The position numbers and the translations under genes are program-made. This document shows positions 1 through 6,837 of a stretch of 10,436 nt of DNA, piece after piece. This DNA is from Bacteroidota bacterium (GTDB lineage: Bacteria > Bacteroidota > Bacteroidia > Flavobacteriales > Weeksellaceae), in contig JAFDZJ010000112.1 of the NCBI GenBank assembly GCA_018266965.1, positions 1-10,436 of the forward strand, read 5' to 3'. Under the pieces are notes generated by a model that saw nothing but the letters and a program-made list of their open reading frames with translations, was not told where the DNA came from and searched no databases. Numbering within the stretch: position 1 is the first letter of the stretch; each line of letters opens with the position of its first letter.

Positions 1-9
1 AAATTTGAA

Positions 10-27
10 GTTTTAGCGGGCTAAAAC
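10..27. repeat. Perfect 8-bp inverted repeat near the left edge
   Basis: GTTTTAGC (10-17) and GCTAAAAC (20-27) are perfect reverse complements separated by GG, giving a compact hairpin on either strand. No T-run follows on the + strand, so it is a poor intrinsic terminator. It may be the remnant of an intergenic repeat or the end of a feature lying to the left. Its role is unknown. Confidence 0.5.
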
Positions 28-142
28 AAGAAGTTAAAATAGAAAATACGCTGAAAAGAACACAAAAAAATAGATAAGAAGTTCAAGAATGTTTAAAAAT
101 AAATATTTCGATAAAATTTAAACAGGCTCTTATATTTTACAG

Positions 143-150
143 TATATTTG
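143..150 (+). promoter_or_regulatory. Candidate -7 promoter box of dacB (TATATTTG)
   Basis: TATATTTG fits the Bacteroidota -7 consensus TAnnTTTG and lies 27 bases before the preferred dacB ATG. No TTG is found 19-21 bases upstream; the nearest AT-rich stretch is TTTA at 117-120. The -33 half is therefore missing or weak. The box also covers the TTG that would be the alternative dacB start at 148, which argues against that start. Confidence 0.4.
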
Positions 151-177
151 TTTCGGTTACTAATTATAAAATTCAAA

Positions 178-1536
178 ATGAAAAAAAAATATATCCTCTT
201 ACTGTTATCATCAACTTTATGTACAGCTCAAAGTACTCAACAAAAACTAGATAAAGCCGTAAAAGAATTATTGAATTCCTCGGCAGCTTATTCCGCCCAA
301 CTTTCTGTATATGTTGTAGATACACAAGGAAAAACCATTTACCAATATCAACCTAATATAGGTTTGAGTACCGCTTCTACTCAAAAAATATTTACAGCTG
401 CTTGTGCTTTGGAAACATTAGGAAAAGACTATTATTATACTACAACCTCGGCTTACAATGGTACAATTTCTAATAATATATTGCAAGGAAATCTATGGTT
501 CAGCTCCAATGGTGATCCAACCTTAGGAAGTTGGAGATACGAAAATTACAAACCCGATGATTTTAAAAATAAACTTTTAATAGCACTTAAAAATAAAAAT
601 ATCTCAAAAATTGTTGGCGATATTATTATTGATGACAGTTATTTCGATTTCCAAAATACACCAGGAGGTTGGCCTTGGAATGATTTGGGAAATTATTATG
701 GTGCCGGAGTTTGGGGGTTCAATTGGCGTGAAAATCAATTCGATCTCAATATGTATGGAAAAGAAATAAGGGGTACCAATGTAGATTTGCCAGAAGTAAA
801 ATGGGTAAATGATTTGAAAACTTTTGGAAATACCGACCAAAGCCTCATATATACTGCTCCACACTCCAAAGTTGCTTATATTACGGGGAGTTTGCCAGAC
901 AAAAGTATGGTTGTTTCTGGTGCGATTCCTAATCCTCCCCTAACTTTTGGTACAGAAATAAAAAAATATCTACAAGAAAATAATATTGAATTTTCCGGAA
1001 AAATATACAGTACAAGTCAAATGAGAATTGATGCTATTACAAAGCAAATTTTCCCAAAAGAGAATATATTTTTCACATACAACTCCCCTACCTTGGACAA
1101 AATTGTCTATTGGTTTTTAAGAAAAAGTGTGAATTTGTATGGAGAAACAATCATAAAAACTCTTGCCAAAACACAAAAAAAAGAGAGTAACTATGAGGCT
1201 GGAATTTCTTTTTTGAAAAATTTTTGGATAAACAAAGGACTGAATGAGAAATCCATAAATTTTGCTGATGGTTCCGGACTTTCGCCACAGAATTATGTGA
1301 GTGCAAAAGCAGAAGTACAAGCATTATTATATGCACAAAAACAACCTTGGTTTCCCATTTTTTATGATGGATTCCCCACCCATGAAAATGGTATGAAAAT
1401 GAAAAGTGGAAGTTTGAAAAACACCAAATCCTATGCGGGGATATATAAAAACTATACCTTCTCCATCATCATCAACAACTATCAAGCACAAAATGGTGGC
1501 GAAGTCTTACAAAAAATCCTGAATGAGTTGAAGTGA
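178..1536 (+). CDS. dacB: D-alanyl-D-alanine carboxypeptidase/endopeptidase, S13 family (PBP4, DacB)
   Basis: A 452-residue exported penicillin-binding protein expected to act in the periplasm, removing the terminal D-Ala from peptidoglycan stem peptides or cutting cross-links. Residues 1-17 form a signal peptide (basic start, Leu-rich core, cleavage likely at CTA-Q). All three catalytic motifs of the family are visible: S67-T-Q-K70 (nucleophile Ser), S317-V-N319 inside the typical RKSVNLYGE context, and K409-S-G411. The GDPTLGS stretch near the N-terminal third is also characteristic. Length is close to E. coli DacB (477). The ATG at 178 is preferred over a TTG at 148 because the signal peptide starts cleanly there and the TTG lies inside the likely -7 box. 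There is no lipobox. The next gene has its own promoter, so co-transcription is not required. Confidence 0.95.
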   Translation: MKKKYILLLLSSTLCTAQSTQQKLDKAVKELLNSSAAYSAQLSVYVVDTQGKTIYQYQPNIGLSTASTQKIFTAACALETLGKDYYYTTTSAYNGTISNNILQGNLWFSSNGDPTLGSWRYENYKPDDFKNKLLIALKNKNISKIVGDIIIDDSYFDFQNTPGGWPWNDLGNYYGAGVWGFNWRENQFDLNMYGKEIRGTNVDLPEVKWVNDLKTFGNTDQSLIYTAPHSKVAYITGSLPDKSMVVSGAIPNPPLTFGTEIKKYLQENNIEFSGKIYSTSQMRIDAITKQIFPKENIFFTYNSPTLDKIVYWFLRKSVNLYGETIIKTLAKTQKKESNYEAGISFLKNFWINKGLNEKSINFADGSGLSPQNYVSAKAEVQALLYAQKQPWFPIFYDGFPTHENGMKMKSGSLKNTKSYAGIYKNYTFSIIINNYQAQNGGEVLQKILNELK

Positions 1537-1542
1537 TAAATG

Positions 1543-1573
1543 TTGTGATGATGGAAAATTATTTTTATTTTTG
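1543..1573 (+). promoter_or_regulatory. Promoter of the DUF5686 gene (TTG-N20-TATTTTTG)
   Basis: TTG at 1543-1545, a 20-base spacer and TATTTTTG at 1566-1573 match the Bacteroidota primary sigma consensus. It lies wholly between the dacB stop (1536) and the ATG at 1592, leaving a leader of roughly 10-15 bases. The spacer length equals that of two other promoters in this window. Confidence 0.7.
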
Positions 1574-1591
1574 GACATCGATTAAACTACC

Positions 1592-4057
1592 ATGAAAAAT
1601 TATTTTACTTTTATTCTATTATTTTTTCTAATTTCAATAGCAGAAGCTCAAGTTAGCATTACCATTACCAAAACCGACACCAAAACTCCAATTATGGGAG
1701 CAGAAATATTTTGTAATGATAAAAGTTTGGGCAAATCCAATGAAAATGGCGAATTAAAGTTCAATACCAAATGCAAAACGATAACTGTAAAAGCAAAAGG
1801 CTATTATGATGAAGAAGTGGATGTGGAAAAAAATATGTCCGTGCAACTCTCCATTGCCGATGCCAAAACTTCGTCCATAGCAGCTGTAACCATTGCCGAT
1901 GTTAGCGACCCAAAAGCATTGGCTATCCTAAAAAAAGTGAATGACAATTACGAAGAAAATTCACCTAAATCACTCCCTTCCTATTCTTTTAAATCTTACG
2001 AAAAAATTTCAATGGATTTGGATCAGGATAGTATCGCAATTTTCAAAGATTATAGCAACAAGAAACTTGACTCTATCGCCAACCAAAAGACTATAAAACC
2101 TTTGTCTGAAAAAAAAGCAAAAGACTCAATAAACGATTTGAAATTTGTGAAATTAATGCAACAAAGCAAATTTTTCATGTGGGAAAGAGCTATGGAATTT
2201 CTATGGTCCAAGAAAAAAGGAGAAAAAACAATTGTATTGGACAATAGGGTTTCTGGTCTCAATCAACCTCTTTACGAAATGATGACCCTACGAAGTAATA
2301 GAAACAAAATACCCAAAGAAATAATCCCCGAAAACAGAAAATTGTATCGCTTTTTCTTATCCGATTCCACAGAAATTGACGGAAGAAAAACTTTTGTTAT
2401 CCGATTTCGATCTGTAAGCAATAAGGACAAAACAAAGAGAAGAAAATTCACTGGATTGTTGTATGTAGATGCCAATAGTTTTGCAGTGAAAAAAATTGAA
2501 CACAACAGTAAAGTTAAAAATGAAGGCTACATCAGTAGTACTTGGACTCCTTTTGCAGGAAAATGGTTTTTGCAATCCGAAACATTGAAATTGAAAATGG
2601 GAAGTACTTCGTTTGATGACCCAAAAGAACAACAGAAAAATCCTAATAACAAAAAAGAAGAATCCGAAAATAGAAAAACTAAAAAAACCGAATTTGGAAA
2701 TTATGCTTTTATGAAATCCAACTATTTCGATTTTCAAACGCCCATCGAAAACCGAGACAAAGATTTTGAAGGATATAGTTTGGAAGTAAAAAATCATGAT
2801 GGAAAATTACTAGACCAATATCGTACAGACCCTTTGGATACAAGAGAAACCACCACCTATCAAAAAATTGACAGCCTAGGAAAAAAATACAAATTGGATC
2901 AAAAAATTGGTATTGTATCCGGTTTGGTAAAAGGTAAACTCCGACTAGGAATGTTCAATTTTGATATTCCACAATTGTTGAAATTCGATTTGTACGAAGG
3001 ATTCCGAGCAACATTAGCAGTAAAACTTAATGAAAGATTTTCTCCCAGATTTTCTCCAGATGCATATATCGGTTATGGATTTCGGGACCAAAAATGGAAG
3101 TATGGTGTAGGACTAGATTGGAAAACCAGTCTGAAAACAAATTCTTTTTTCCGTGCAGAATATTTTGATGATGTAGTTGCAGCAGGTAGATTCAACGAAT
3201 ATCTTTGGACTATGAAAATGGGGCTTATGAATTCGGAGGTCGATCTGAATAATGATAAATTCTTCCATTATAAAGGTTTCAAACTTTCTTATGAAAAAGA
3301 TATTTCCAATGGATTGACGGTTAATCTTTCGATTAAGAAACAAACTGAAAACGCCCTCTTCAATTACCAATTCGATAATTTGGGCAACACTTTTAATAAT
3401 GTTGCTACTGGATTAACTTTGAAATTTGCACCGTATGCAAAAAACATAATGACACCAACAGGAAAATTTACCTATGAAGAAAACTATCCTGACATCTATT
3501 TCAATTATGAACAGGGACTTCAATCATTTGGTGGAGAGCTGAAATATAGTAGAGTTGATGCATTAGTAGTTCATCAATTCAAAACTAAAATTGGTGTTTC
3601 GGGTTTTAGATTGTATGGTGGTTTCACAGAAGGCAAAACTCCAATTTGGCATCAATTCATGATGAATGGACTTGGAAATGGCAACAACGAACTGAATTAT
3701 AACATGACTTCCTATCTTGGTTTTGCAACAATGCCCGGTGGAAAATATTTCAACGACCGTTTTGTAGGTACCTATCTCACCCACAGGATACCTTGGTATT
3801 TCCGAACTTTCGGAAAAAATATTTCCAGTTTTGATGTGGTATATAGAGGAATAATCGGAAATATGAAAAACCCTGAAATACAACAATTTCAATTTGAAAA
3901 ACTCAATCATCTGTATCAAGAGACCGGATTGGAATGGAATAATTTCCTAGGTTCACAATTCAATATTGGTTTCTTTTATAGAGTAGGACATTATGCAAGT
4001 TCGGATTTTAAGCATAACTTTGCCATTCAGTTAAAGCTAAAAGTATTAGGATTTTAA
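1592..4057 (+). CDS. DUF5686 family outer-membrane protein with N-terminal carboxypeptidase-regulatory-like domain
   Basis: An 821-residue exported protein of unknown biochemical role. Residues 1-19 are a signal peptide (long Phe/Leu core, cleavage likely at AEA-Q). Residues about 20-90 look like the small Ig-type CarboxypepD_reg-like fold (GAEIFCNDKSLGKS, then AKGYYDEEV). The middle part, including L216-D-N-R219 and the following QPLYEMMTLRSNRN stretch, is typical of DUF5686. Residues about 340-370 form a Lys/Glu/Asn-rich charged linker. From about residue 450 the sequence alternates aromatic and polar residues with Gly turns and ends in Phe (KLKVLGF), as expected of a beta-barrel handled by the Bam machinery. 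I infer an outer-membrane location. The family occurs throughout Bacteroidota and its substrate is not known to me. It has its own promoter and a tightly linked small gene downstream. Confidence 0.85.
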   Translation: MKNYFTFILLFFLISIAEAQVSITITKTDTKTPIMGAEIFCNDKSLGKSNENGELKFNTKCKTITVKAKGYYDEEVDVEKNMSVQLSIADAKTSSIAAVTIADVSDPKALAILKKVNDNYEENSPKSLPSYSFKSYEKISMDLDQDSIAIFKDYSNKKLDSIANQKTIKPLSEKKAKDSINDLKFVKLMQQSKFFMWERAMEFLWSKKKGEKTIVLDNRVSGLNQPLYEMMTLRSNRNKIPKEIIPENRKLYRFFLSDSTEIDGRKTFVIRFRSVSNKDKTKRRKFTGLLYVDANSFAVKKIEHNSKVKNEGYISSTWTPFAGKWFLQSETLKLKMGSTSFDDPKEQQKNPNNKKEESENRKTKKTEFGNYAFMKSNYFDFQTPIENRDKDFEGYSLEVKNHDGKLLDQYRTDPLDTRETTTYQKIDSLGKKYKLDQKIGIVSGLVKGKLRLGMFNFDIPQLLKFDLYEGFRATLAVKLNERFSPRFSPDAYIGYGFRDQKWKYGVGLDWKTSLKTNSFFRAEYFDDVVAAGRFNEYLWTMKMGLMNSEVDLNNDKFFHYKGFKLSYEKDISNGLTVNLSIKKQTENALFNYQFDNLGNTFNNVATGLTLKFAPYAKNIMTPTGKFTYEENYPDIYFNYEQGLQSFGGELKYSRVDALVVHQFKTKIGVSGFRLYGGFTEGKTPIWHQFMMNGLGNGNNELNYNMTSYLGFATMPGGKYFNDRFVGTYLTHRIPWYFRTFGKNISSFDVVYRGIIGNMKNPEIQQFQFEKLNHLYQETGLEWNNFLGSQFNIGFFYRVGHYASSDFKHNFAIQLKLKVLGF
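3992..4022 (+). promoter_or_regulatory. Weak candidate internal promoter ahead of the 78-residue gene
   Basis: TAACTTTG (4015-4022) fits TAnnTTTG and is preceded, after 19 bases, by TATG (3992-3995) instead of TTTG. It lies inside the end of the DUF5686 gene, 39 bases before the ATG at 4062. A lone TAnnTTTG match is expected several times by chance in DNA this AT-rich, so this is only a suggestion. Confidence 0.2.
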
Positions 4058-4061
4058 AATT

Positions 4062-4298
4062 ATGCAGATTATAGAAATAAAAGCAAAAGATTTTTTTGAG
4101 CTATTAAAAATAAAAGATACCTCTATGTGGGAAATTTTTGCACAAATGATAGATGGTAAAGAAAAGAAACTAATTTTTTTGGATCAAGACAACACTGTAT
4201 TATTCGGCTATCAATTGCCTACCAATACAGAGCAACTAGAAAAAGATAGAGAGATTTTTGCTAAAGAGTATGCTGAAAAAATTTCCAAACTCAACTAG
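4062..4298 (+). CDS. Small protein of unknown function (78 residues)
   Basis: Not recognised. The ATG lies 4 bases after the DUF5686 stop, so it is probably co-transcribed and translationally coupled. The product has no signal peptide or membrane segment and should be cytoplasmic. It starts with a probable helix (AKDFFELLKI), has a hydrophobic central stretch that could be two beta strands (KKLIFLDQDNTVLFGYQLP) and ends with a charged helix rich in Glu and Lys (EQLEKDREIFAKEYAEKI). The reading frame is kept up to a TAG that shares the CTAG at 4295-4298 with the folP stop. Base composition and codon use resemble the neighbours. It is probably a real gene because of the tight spacing and compact protein-like composition, but no function can be assigned. 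Confidence 0.7.
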   Translation: MQIIEIKAKDFFELLKIKDTSMWEIFAQMIDGKEKKLIFLDQDNTVLFGYQLPTNTEQLEKDREIFAKEYAEKISKLN

Positions 4299-5110
4299 GT
4301 TCCCAAAAATATATCCAAAGTATTTTTCGTTTCCATTACATCATGAACCCTTAAGATTTTAGCACCATTTTTCAATGCTTTCAGATGCAGATGTTGTGTT
4401 TCCAAAACAATTTCAGTAGGCAATTTTCCCAATGGTTTGTAGATAAATGATTTTCTGGAAATACCTACCAATATTGGATTTTTTCCCAAATTAATATACG
4501 ACAACTCATCGATTAATTGATGATTTTGTTCCACAGATTTTCCAAATCCAAAGCCTGGATCCAGGATAATATCTTTTATGCCATACTCCAAAATTTCTTT
4601 TATTTTACAAGAAAAATAACGATTGACTTCCAATAAAATATCGCTTTTTATTAGTTGTTGGTGCATAAGGTTAATTTCAGGATTGCAGTGCATCAGTATA
4701 TATGGCAAACAAGCATCTGCAACGGCTTTCAACATTTCTACATCAAACTGACCTCCGGAAATATCATTGACCAAATCAATTCCTTCATCTGCCCCAAATC
4801 TAACTACATCTGCATAATATGTATCCAAAGAAATAATAATATTTGGAAATTCTTTTTTTATTTGGGTAATGATTTTTCCCAATCGTATAATTTCTTCTTT
4901 GGCAGAAACCCTTGTAGCATTTGGTCTTGTAGATTGAGCACCGATATCGATAATATCCACTCCATCTGCAATCATTTTTTCAACTTGTAACAGTGCATTT
5001 TTTGGAGAAAAAAAATTTCCACCATCAGAAAAAGAATCTGGTGTTATGTTGAGAATACCCATAATTTTGGGAATTTCTAAATCAATTAATTTTCCTCGAC
5101 AATTGAGCAT
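4295..5110 (-). CDS. folP: Dihydropteroate synthase
   Basis: FolP joins p-aminobenzoate to dihydropterin pyrophosphate in folate synthesis, in the cytoplasm, and is the sulfonamide target. The 271-residue product has the family motifs in order: MGILNITPDSFSDGG (17-31), DIGAQSTRP (55-63), S-L-D96-T, N115-D116-I-S-G-G, DPGFGFGK (184-191), G-I-S-R219-K220-S, and R254-V-H256-D. An in-frame ATG lies 7 codons upstream (5131), but the -7 box of a strong promoter ends only 4 bases before it, so transcription should start at or inside that codon. Starting at 5110 gives MLNCRGKLIDL, which leads directly into the core as I recall for flavobacterial FolP. The usual QG(N/T)P after Met-His is replaced by CNPEIN (142-147) without a length change. 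It converges on the 78-residue gene with no terminator between them. Confidence 0.95.
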   Translation of the reverse strand: MLNCRGKLIDLEIPKIMGILNITPDSFSDGGNFFSPKNALLQVEKMIADGVDIIDIGAQSTRPNATRVSAKEEIIRLGKIITQIKKEFPNIIISLDTYYADVVRFGADEGIDLVNDISGGQFDVEMLKAVADACLPYILMHCNPEINLMHQQLIKSDILLEVNRYFSCKIKEILEYGIKDIILDPGFGFGKSVEQNHQLIDELSYINLGKNPILVGISRKSFIYKPLGKLPTEIVLETQHLHLKALKNGAKILRVHDVMETKNTLDIFLGT

Positions 5111-5135
5111 AGAAATTGGGAATAAATTCATTAGA

Positions 5136-5166
5136 CAAAAATAAAAAACTAAAAATGGAAAAACAA
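5136..5166 (-). promoter_or_regulatory. Promoter of folP (TTG-N20-TATTTTTG)
   Basis: On the minus strand TTTTG ends at 5164, followed by a 20-base spacer (5144-5163) and TATTTTTG (5143-5136). Both halves match the Bacteroidota consensus. The box ends 4 bases before the ATG at 5131 and 25 bases before the ATG at 5110, which decides in favour of the downstream start. Confidence 0.75.
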
Positions 5167-5208
5167 AACATTTGTTGAAAACAAAGGTATATTTAATTTA
5201 TTTTGAAT

Positions 5209-5216
5209 TAATTTTG
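5209..5216 (+). promoter_or_regulatory. Weak candidate -7 box for hemN (TAATTTTG)
   Basis: TAATTTTG fits TAnnTTTG, but no TTG lies at 19-21 bases upstream. If used, the hemN leader would be about 200 bases long and would contain both hairpins and the whole heptamer array. A nearby alternative is TATTTTG at 5199-5205 (one base short of consensus), preceded by TTTGTTG at 5171-5177 with a 21-base gap. The hemN promoter is not settled by the sequence. Confidence 0.25.
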
Positions 5217-5238
5217 TAGTTTTAAATTTTATTAATTT

Positions 5239-5257
5239 CATAGGGCGTTGCCCAATG
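5239..5257. repeat. REP-like hairpin, GGGC-GTT-GCCC core
   Basis: GGGC (5243-5246) and GCCC (5250-5253) form a stem with a GTT loop. After one A-A mismatch the stem extends by CAT (5239-5241) pairing with ATG (5255-5257). It is markedly richer in GC than its surroundings. From memory, similar GGGCGTTGCCC palindromes recur between genes in Flavobacteriia; I cannot confirm copy number here. Confidence 0.55.
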
Positions 5258-5268
5258 CTATTGATGTC

Positions 5269-5281
5269 GCTACTTCGTAGC
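5269..5281. repeat. Second hairpin, GCTAC-TTC-GTAGC
   Basis: A perfect 5-bp stem (5269-5273 with 5277-5281) closes a TTC loop, giving a C(TTC)G-type tight turn. It lies 11 bases after the first hairpin and 10 bases before the first TCTAA of the array. The pair plus array looks like one composite intergenic element. No T-run follows, so it is unlikely to act as a terminator. Confidence 0.6.
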
Positions 5282-5291
5282 TTCACTAAAA

Positions 5292-5415
5292 TCTAATTTC
5301 TAACCTCTAATTTCTAATTTCTAACCTCTAATTTCTAATTTCTAACCTCTAACATCTAACCTCTAACATCTAACCTCTAACCTCTAACATCTAATTTCTA
5401 ACATCTAACCTCTAA
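5292..5415 (+). repeat. Heptanucleotide tandem array, 18 x TCTAA at exact 7-base period
   Basis: TCTAA begins at 5292 and recurs every 7 bases to 5411 without a single slip: 18 copies and 17 spacers. The two spacer bases take only three forms: TT (6), CC (7) and CA (4), giving units TCTAATT, TCTAACC and TCTAACA. The + strand of the array has no G at all, so as RNA it would be largely unstructured. It ends 5 bases before the hemN ATG and merges into a run of A that takes the place of a ribosome binding site. Copy-number change would alter leader length but not reading frame. Confidence 0.95.
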
Positions 5416-5420
5416 AAAAA

Positions 5421-6794
5421 ATGAATTCTCTAATAGACAAATATAATATCCCAGGACCCAGATATACCTCCTATCCTACTGTTCCGTATTGGGAATCCGA
5501 AAATTTCACAGTAGAAAATTGGAAAAAATCAGTAGTACAATCTTTTACAGAAAGTAATGACAAAGAAGGGATTTCTGTCTATATACACTTGCCATTTTGT
5601 GAAGTCTTGTGTACCTTTTGTGCTTGTCATAAGAGGATTACCAAGCAACATTCGGTAGAAAATCCATATATAGCCCATGTTTTGGAAGAGTGGAAACTAT
5701 ATTTAGAATTATTTCGATCCAACGGAAATCAACAAAAACCAAAGATAAAAGAATTACATCTTGGAGGAGGTACACCAACTTTTTTTTCACCACAAAATTT
5801 AAAATTATTATTAGAAGGTATTTTTTCTAAATCAGAAATTGCAGAAAATCCAGAATTTTCTTTTGAAGGACATCCTAATAATACAACCAAAGAACATTTG
5901 CAAACTTTGTACGATTTGGGTTTCAGAAGATGTAGTTTTGGTGTACAGGATTATGATCCTGTGGTACAAAAGGCTATCAACAGAATTCAACCTTTCGAAA
6001 ATGTAAAAAATGTAACTCAGTGGGCGAGAGAAATAGGATATACATCGGTTTCTCATGACATTATTTTTGGTTTACCTTTCCAACATTGGGAAGCAATGGA
6101 ATTTACAATTCGCAAAACTTTGGAATTAAGACCGGATAGATTAGCTTTCTATTCTTATGCTCATGTTCCATGGATAAAAGGAGTTGGACAAAGAGGTTTC
6201 AAAGAAACGGATTTGCCAAGTGGCGAGGAGAAAAGAAAATTGTATGAAGATGGCAAACAACTTTTGGAAGAATTAGGATACAAAGAAGTAGGTATGGATC
6301 ATTTCGCTTTTGAGCATGATGACCTTTACCAATCTATGATGAATGGTAAAATCCATAGAAATTTCATGGGATATTCTTCCAGCAAAACCCAATTGATGAT
6401 AGGTTTGGGAATGTCTGCAATATCCGACTCGTGGTATGCTTTTGGACAAAATATAAAAACAGTAGAAGAATATCAAAATACCGTTGCCGAGGGAAAATTA
6501 CCTGTTTTCAATGGGCATATTTTGACGCAAGAAGATTTGATTATCCGACAACATATCCTAAATATTATGTGTAGGTTAGAAACTTCTTGGGATCAAAGCA
6601 ATTATGTTCCAGAAATACAACAAGCCTTGGAAAGTTTGCAGGAAATGCAAAATGATGGATTGGTAATTATTGGCGAAAACTCATTGAAAATTACCGAAAA
6701 AGGTAGAGCTTTTACCAGAAATGTTGCCATGGCATTTGACCTTAGAATGTTGAGGAATAAACCTGAAACAAGGATTTTTTCCATGACAGTTTAA
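5421..6794 (+). CDS. hemN: Oxygen-independent coproporphyrinogen III dehydrogenase (radical SAM)
   Basis: HemN converts coproporphyrinogen III to protoporphyrinogen IX by two oxidative decarboxylations without oxygen, in the cytoplasm. The 457-residue product equals E. coli HemN in length. It starts with the HemN signature KYNIPGPRYTSYPT and carries the radical-SAM cluster cysteines C60-xxx-C64-xx-C67 plus the HemN-specific C69. Other family landmarks follow in order: LHLGGGTPT (SAM-binding Gly-rich loop), FEGHPNNTT, SFGVQDYD, SHDIIFGLP, FYSYAHVPW, GMDHFA, HRNFMGYSS and GLGMSAISDS. The presence of C69 and the tyrosine/proline-rich N-terminus separate it from HemW-like proteins. The start is the only ATG that keeps the full N-terminal motif, and it is preceded by 7 A's rather than a Shine-Dalgarno sequence. 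Its leader contains the hairpins and the heptamer array; it ends at a strong shared terminator. Confidence 0.97.
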   Translation: MNSLIDKYNIPGPRYTSYPTVPYWESENFTVENWKKSVVQSFTESNDKEGISVYIHLPFCEVLCTFCACHKRITKQHSVENPYIAHVLEEWKLYLELFRSNGNQQKPKIKELHLGGGTPTFFSPQNLKLLLEGIFSKSEIAENPEFSFEGHPNNTTKEHLQTLYDLGFRRCSFGVQDYDPVVQKAINRIQPFENVKNVTQWAREIGYTSVSHDIIFGLPFQHWEAMEFTIRKTLELRPDRLAFYSYAHVPWIKGVGQRGFKETDLPSGEEKRKLYEDGKQLLEELGYKEVGMDHFAFEHDDLYQSMMNGKIHRNFMGYSSSKTQLMIGLGMSAISDSWYAFGQNIKTVEEYQNTVAEGKLPVFNGHILTQEDLIIRQHILNIMCRLETSWDQSNYVPEIQQALESLQEMQNDGLVIIGENSLKITEKGRAFTRNVAMAFDLRMLRNKPETRIFSMTV

Positions 6795-6800
6795 TAAAAC

Positions 6801-6837
6801 AAAATAGCCAACCCGATAGTAAGTTGGCTATTTTTTT
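6801..6837. terminator. Bidirectional intrinsic terminator between hemN and recF
   Basis: AATAGCCAAC (6803-6812) pairs perfectly with GTTGGCTATT (6823-6832), extendable by two A-T pairs to 6801 and 6834, around a 10-base loop. A run of seven T's (6831-6837) follows on the + strand, so hemN transcripts should end here. On the minus strand the stem is followed by TTTTGTTTTATT, so it can serve recF too. The recF stop codon (6836-6838) overlaps the T-run. Confidence 0.88.

Noticed and set aside
1..24. Tail of an upstream + strand gene (KFEVLAG followed by TAA at 22-24)
   Set aside because: Only seven codons are visible and nothing in them is recognisable; a frame of this length is expected by chance at any window edge.
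148..177. TTG start giving dacB ten extra N-terminal residues
   Set aside because: The TTG lies inside the likely -7 box TATATTTG, and the signal peptide starts properly at the ATG at 178.
2357..2797. Minus-strand open frames inside the DUF5686 gene, including one of 146 codons
   Set aside because: They are opposite a convincing gene, have Phe/Ile-rich compositions expected from antisense of Lys/Asn-rich DNA, and lack recognisable motifs.
4554..4565. Perfect 12-base palindrome CCTGGATCCAGG
   Set aside because: It lies within folP codons for the conserved DPGFG motif and is most simply a result of coding; no partner site is seen.
5292..5415. CRISPR array
   Set aside because: The units are 7 bases with 2 variable bases; there are no 25-40 base repeats, no unique spacers and no cas genes.
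5292..5415. Resemblance of ACCTCTAATTTCTA to the 3' tail of 16S rRNA
   Set aside because: The likeness is short and comes from the array's C/T/A composition; no rRNA sequence surrounds it.
5421..6794. HemW-type (non-HemN) radical SAM protein
   Set aside because: The fourth cysteine (C69), the PRYTSYPT N-terminus and the 457-residue length are specific to HemN.
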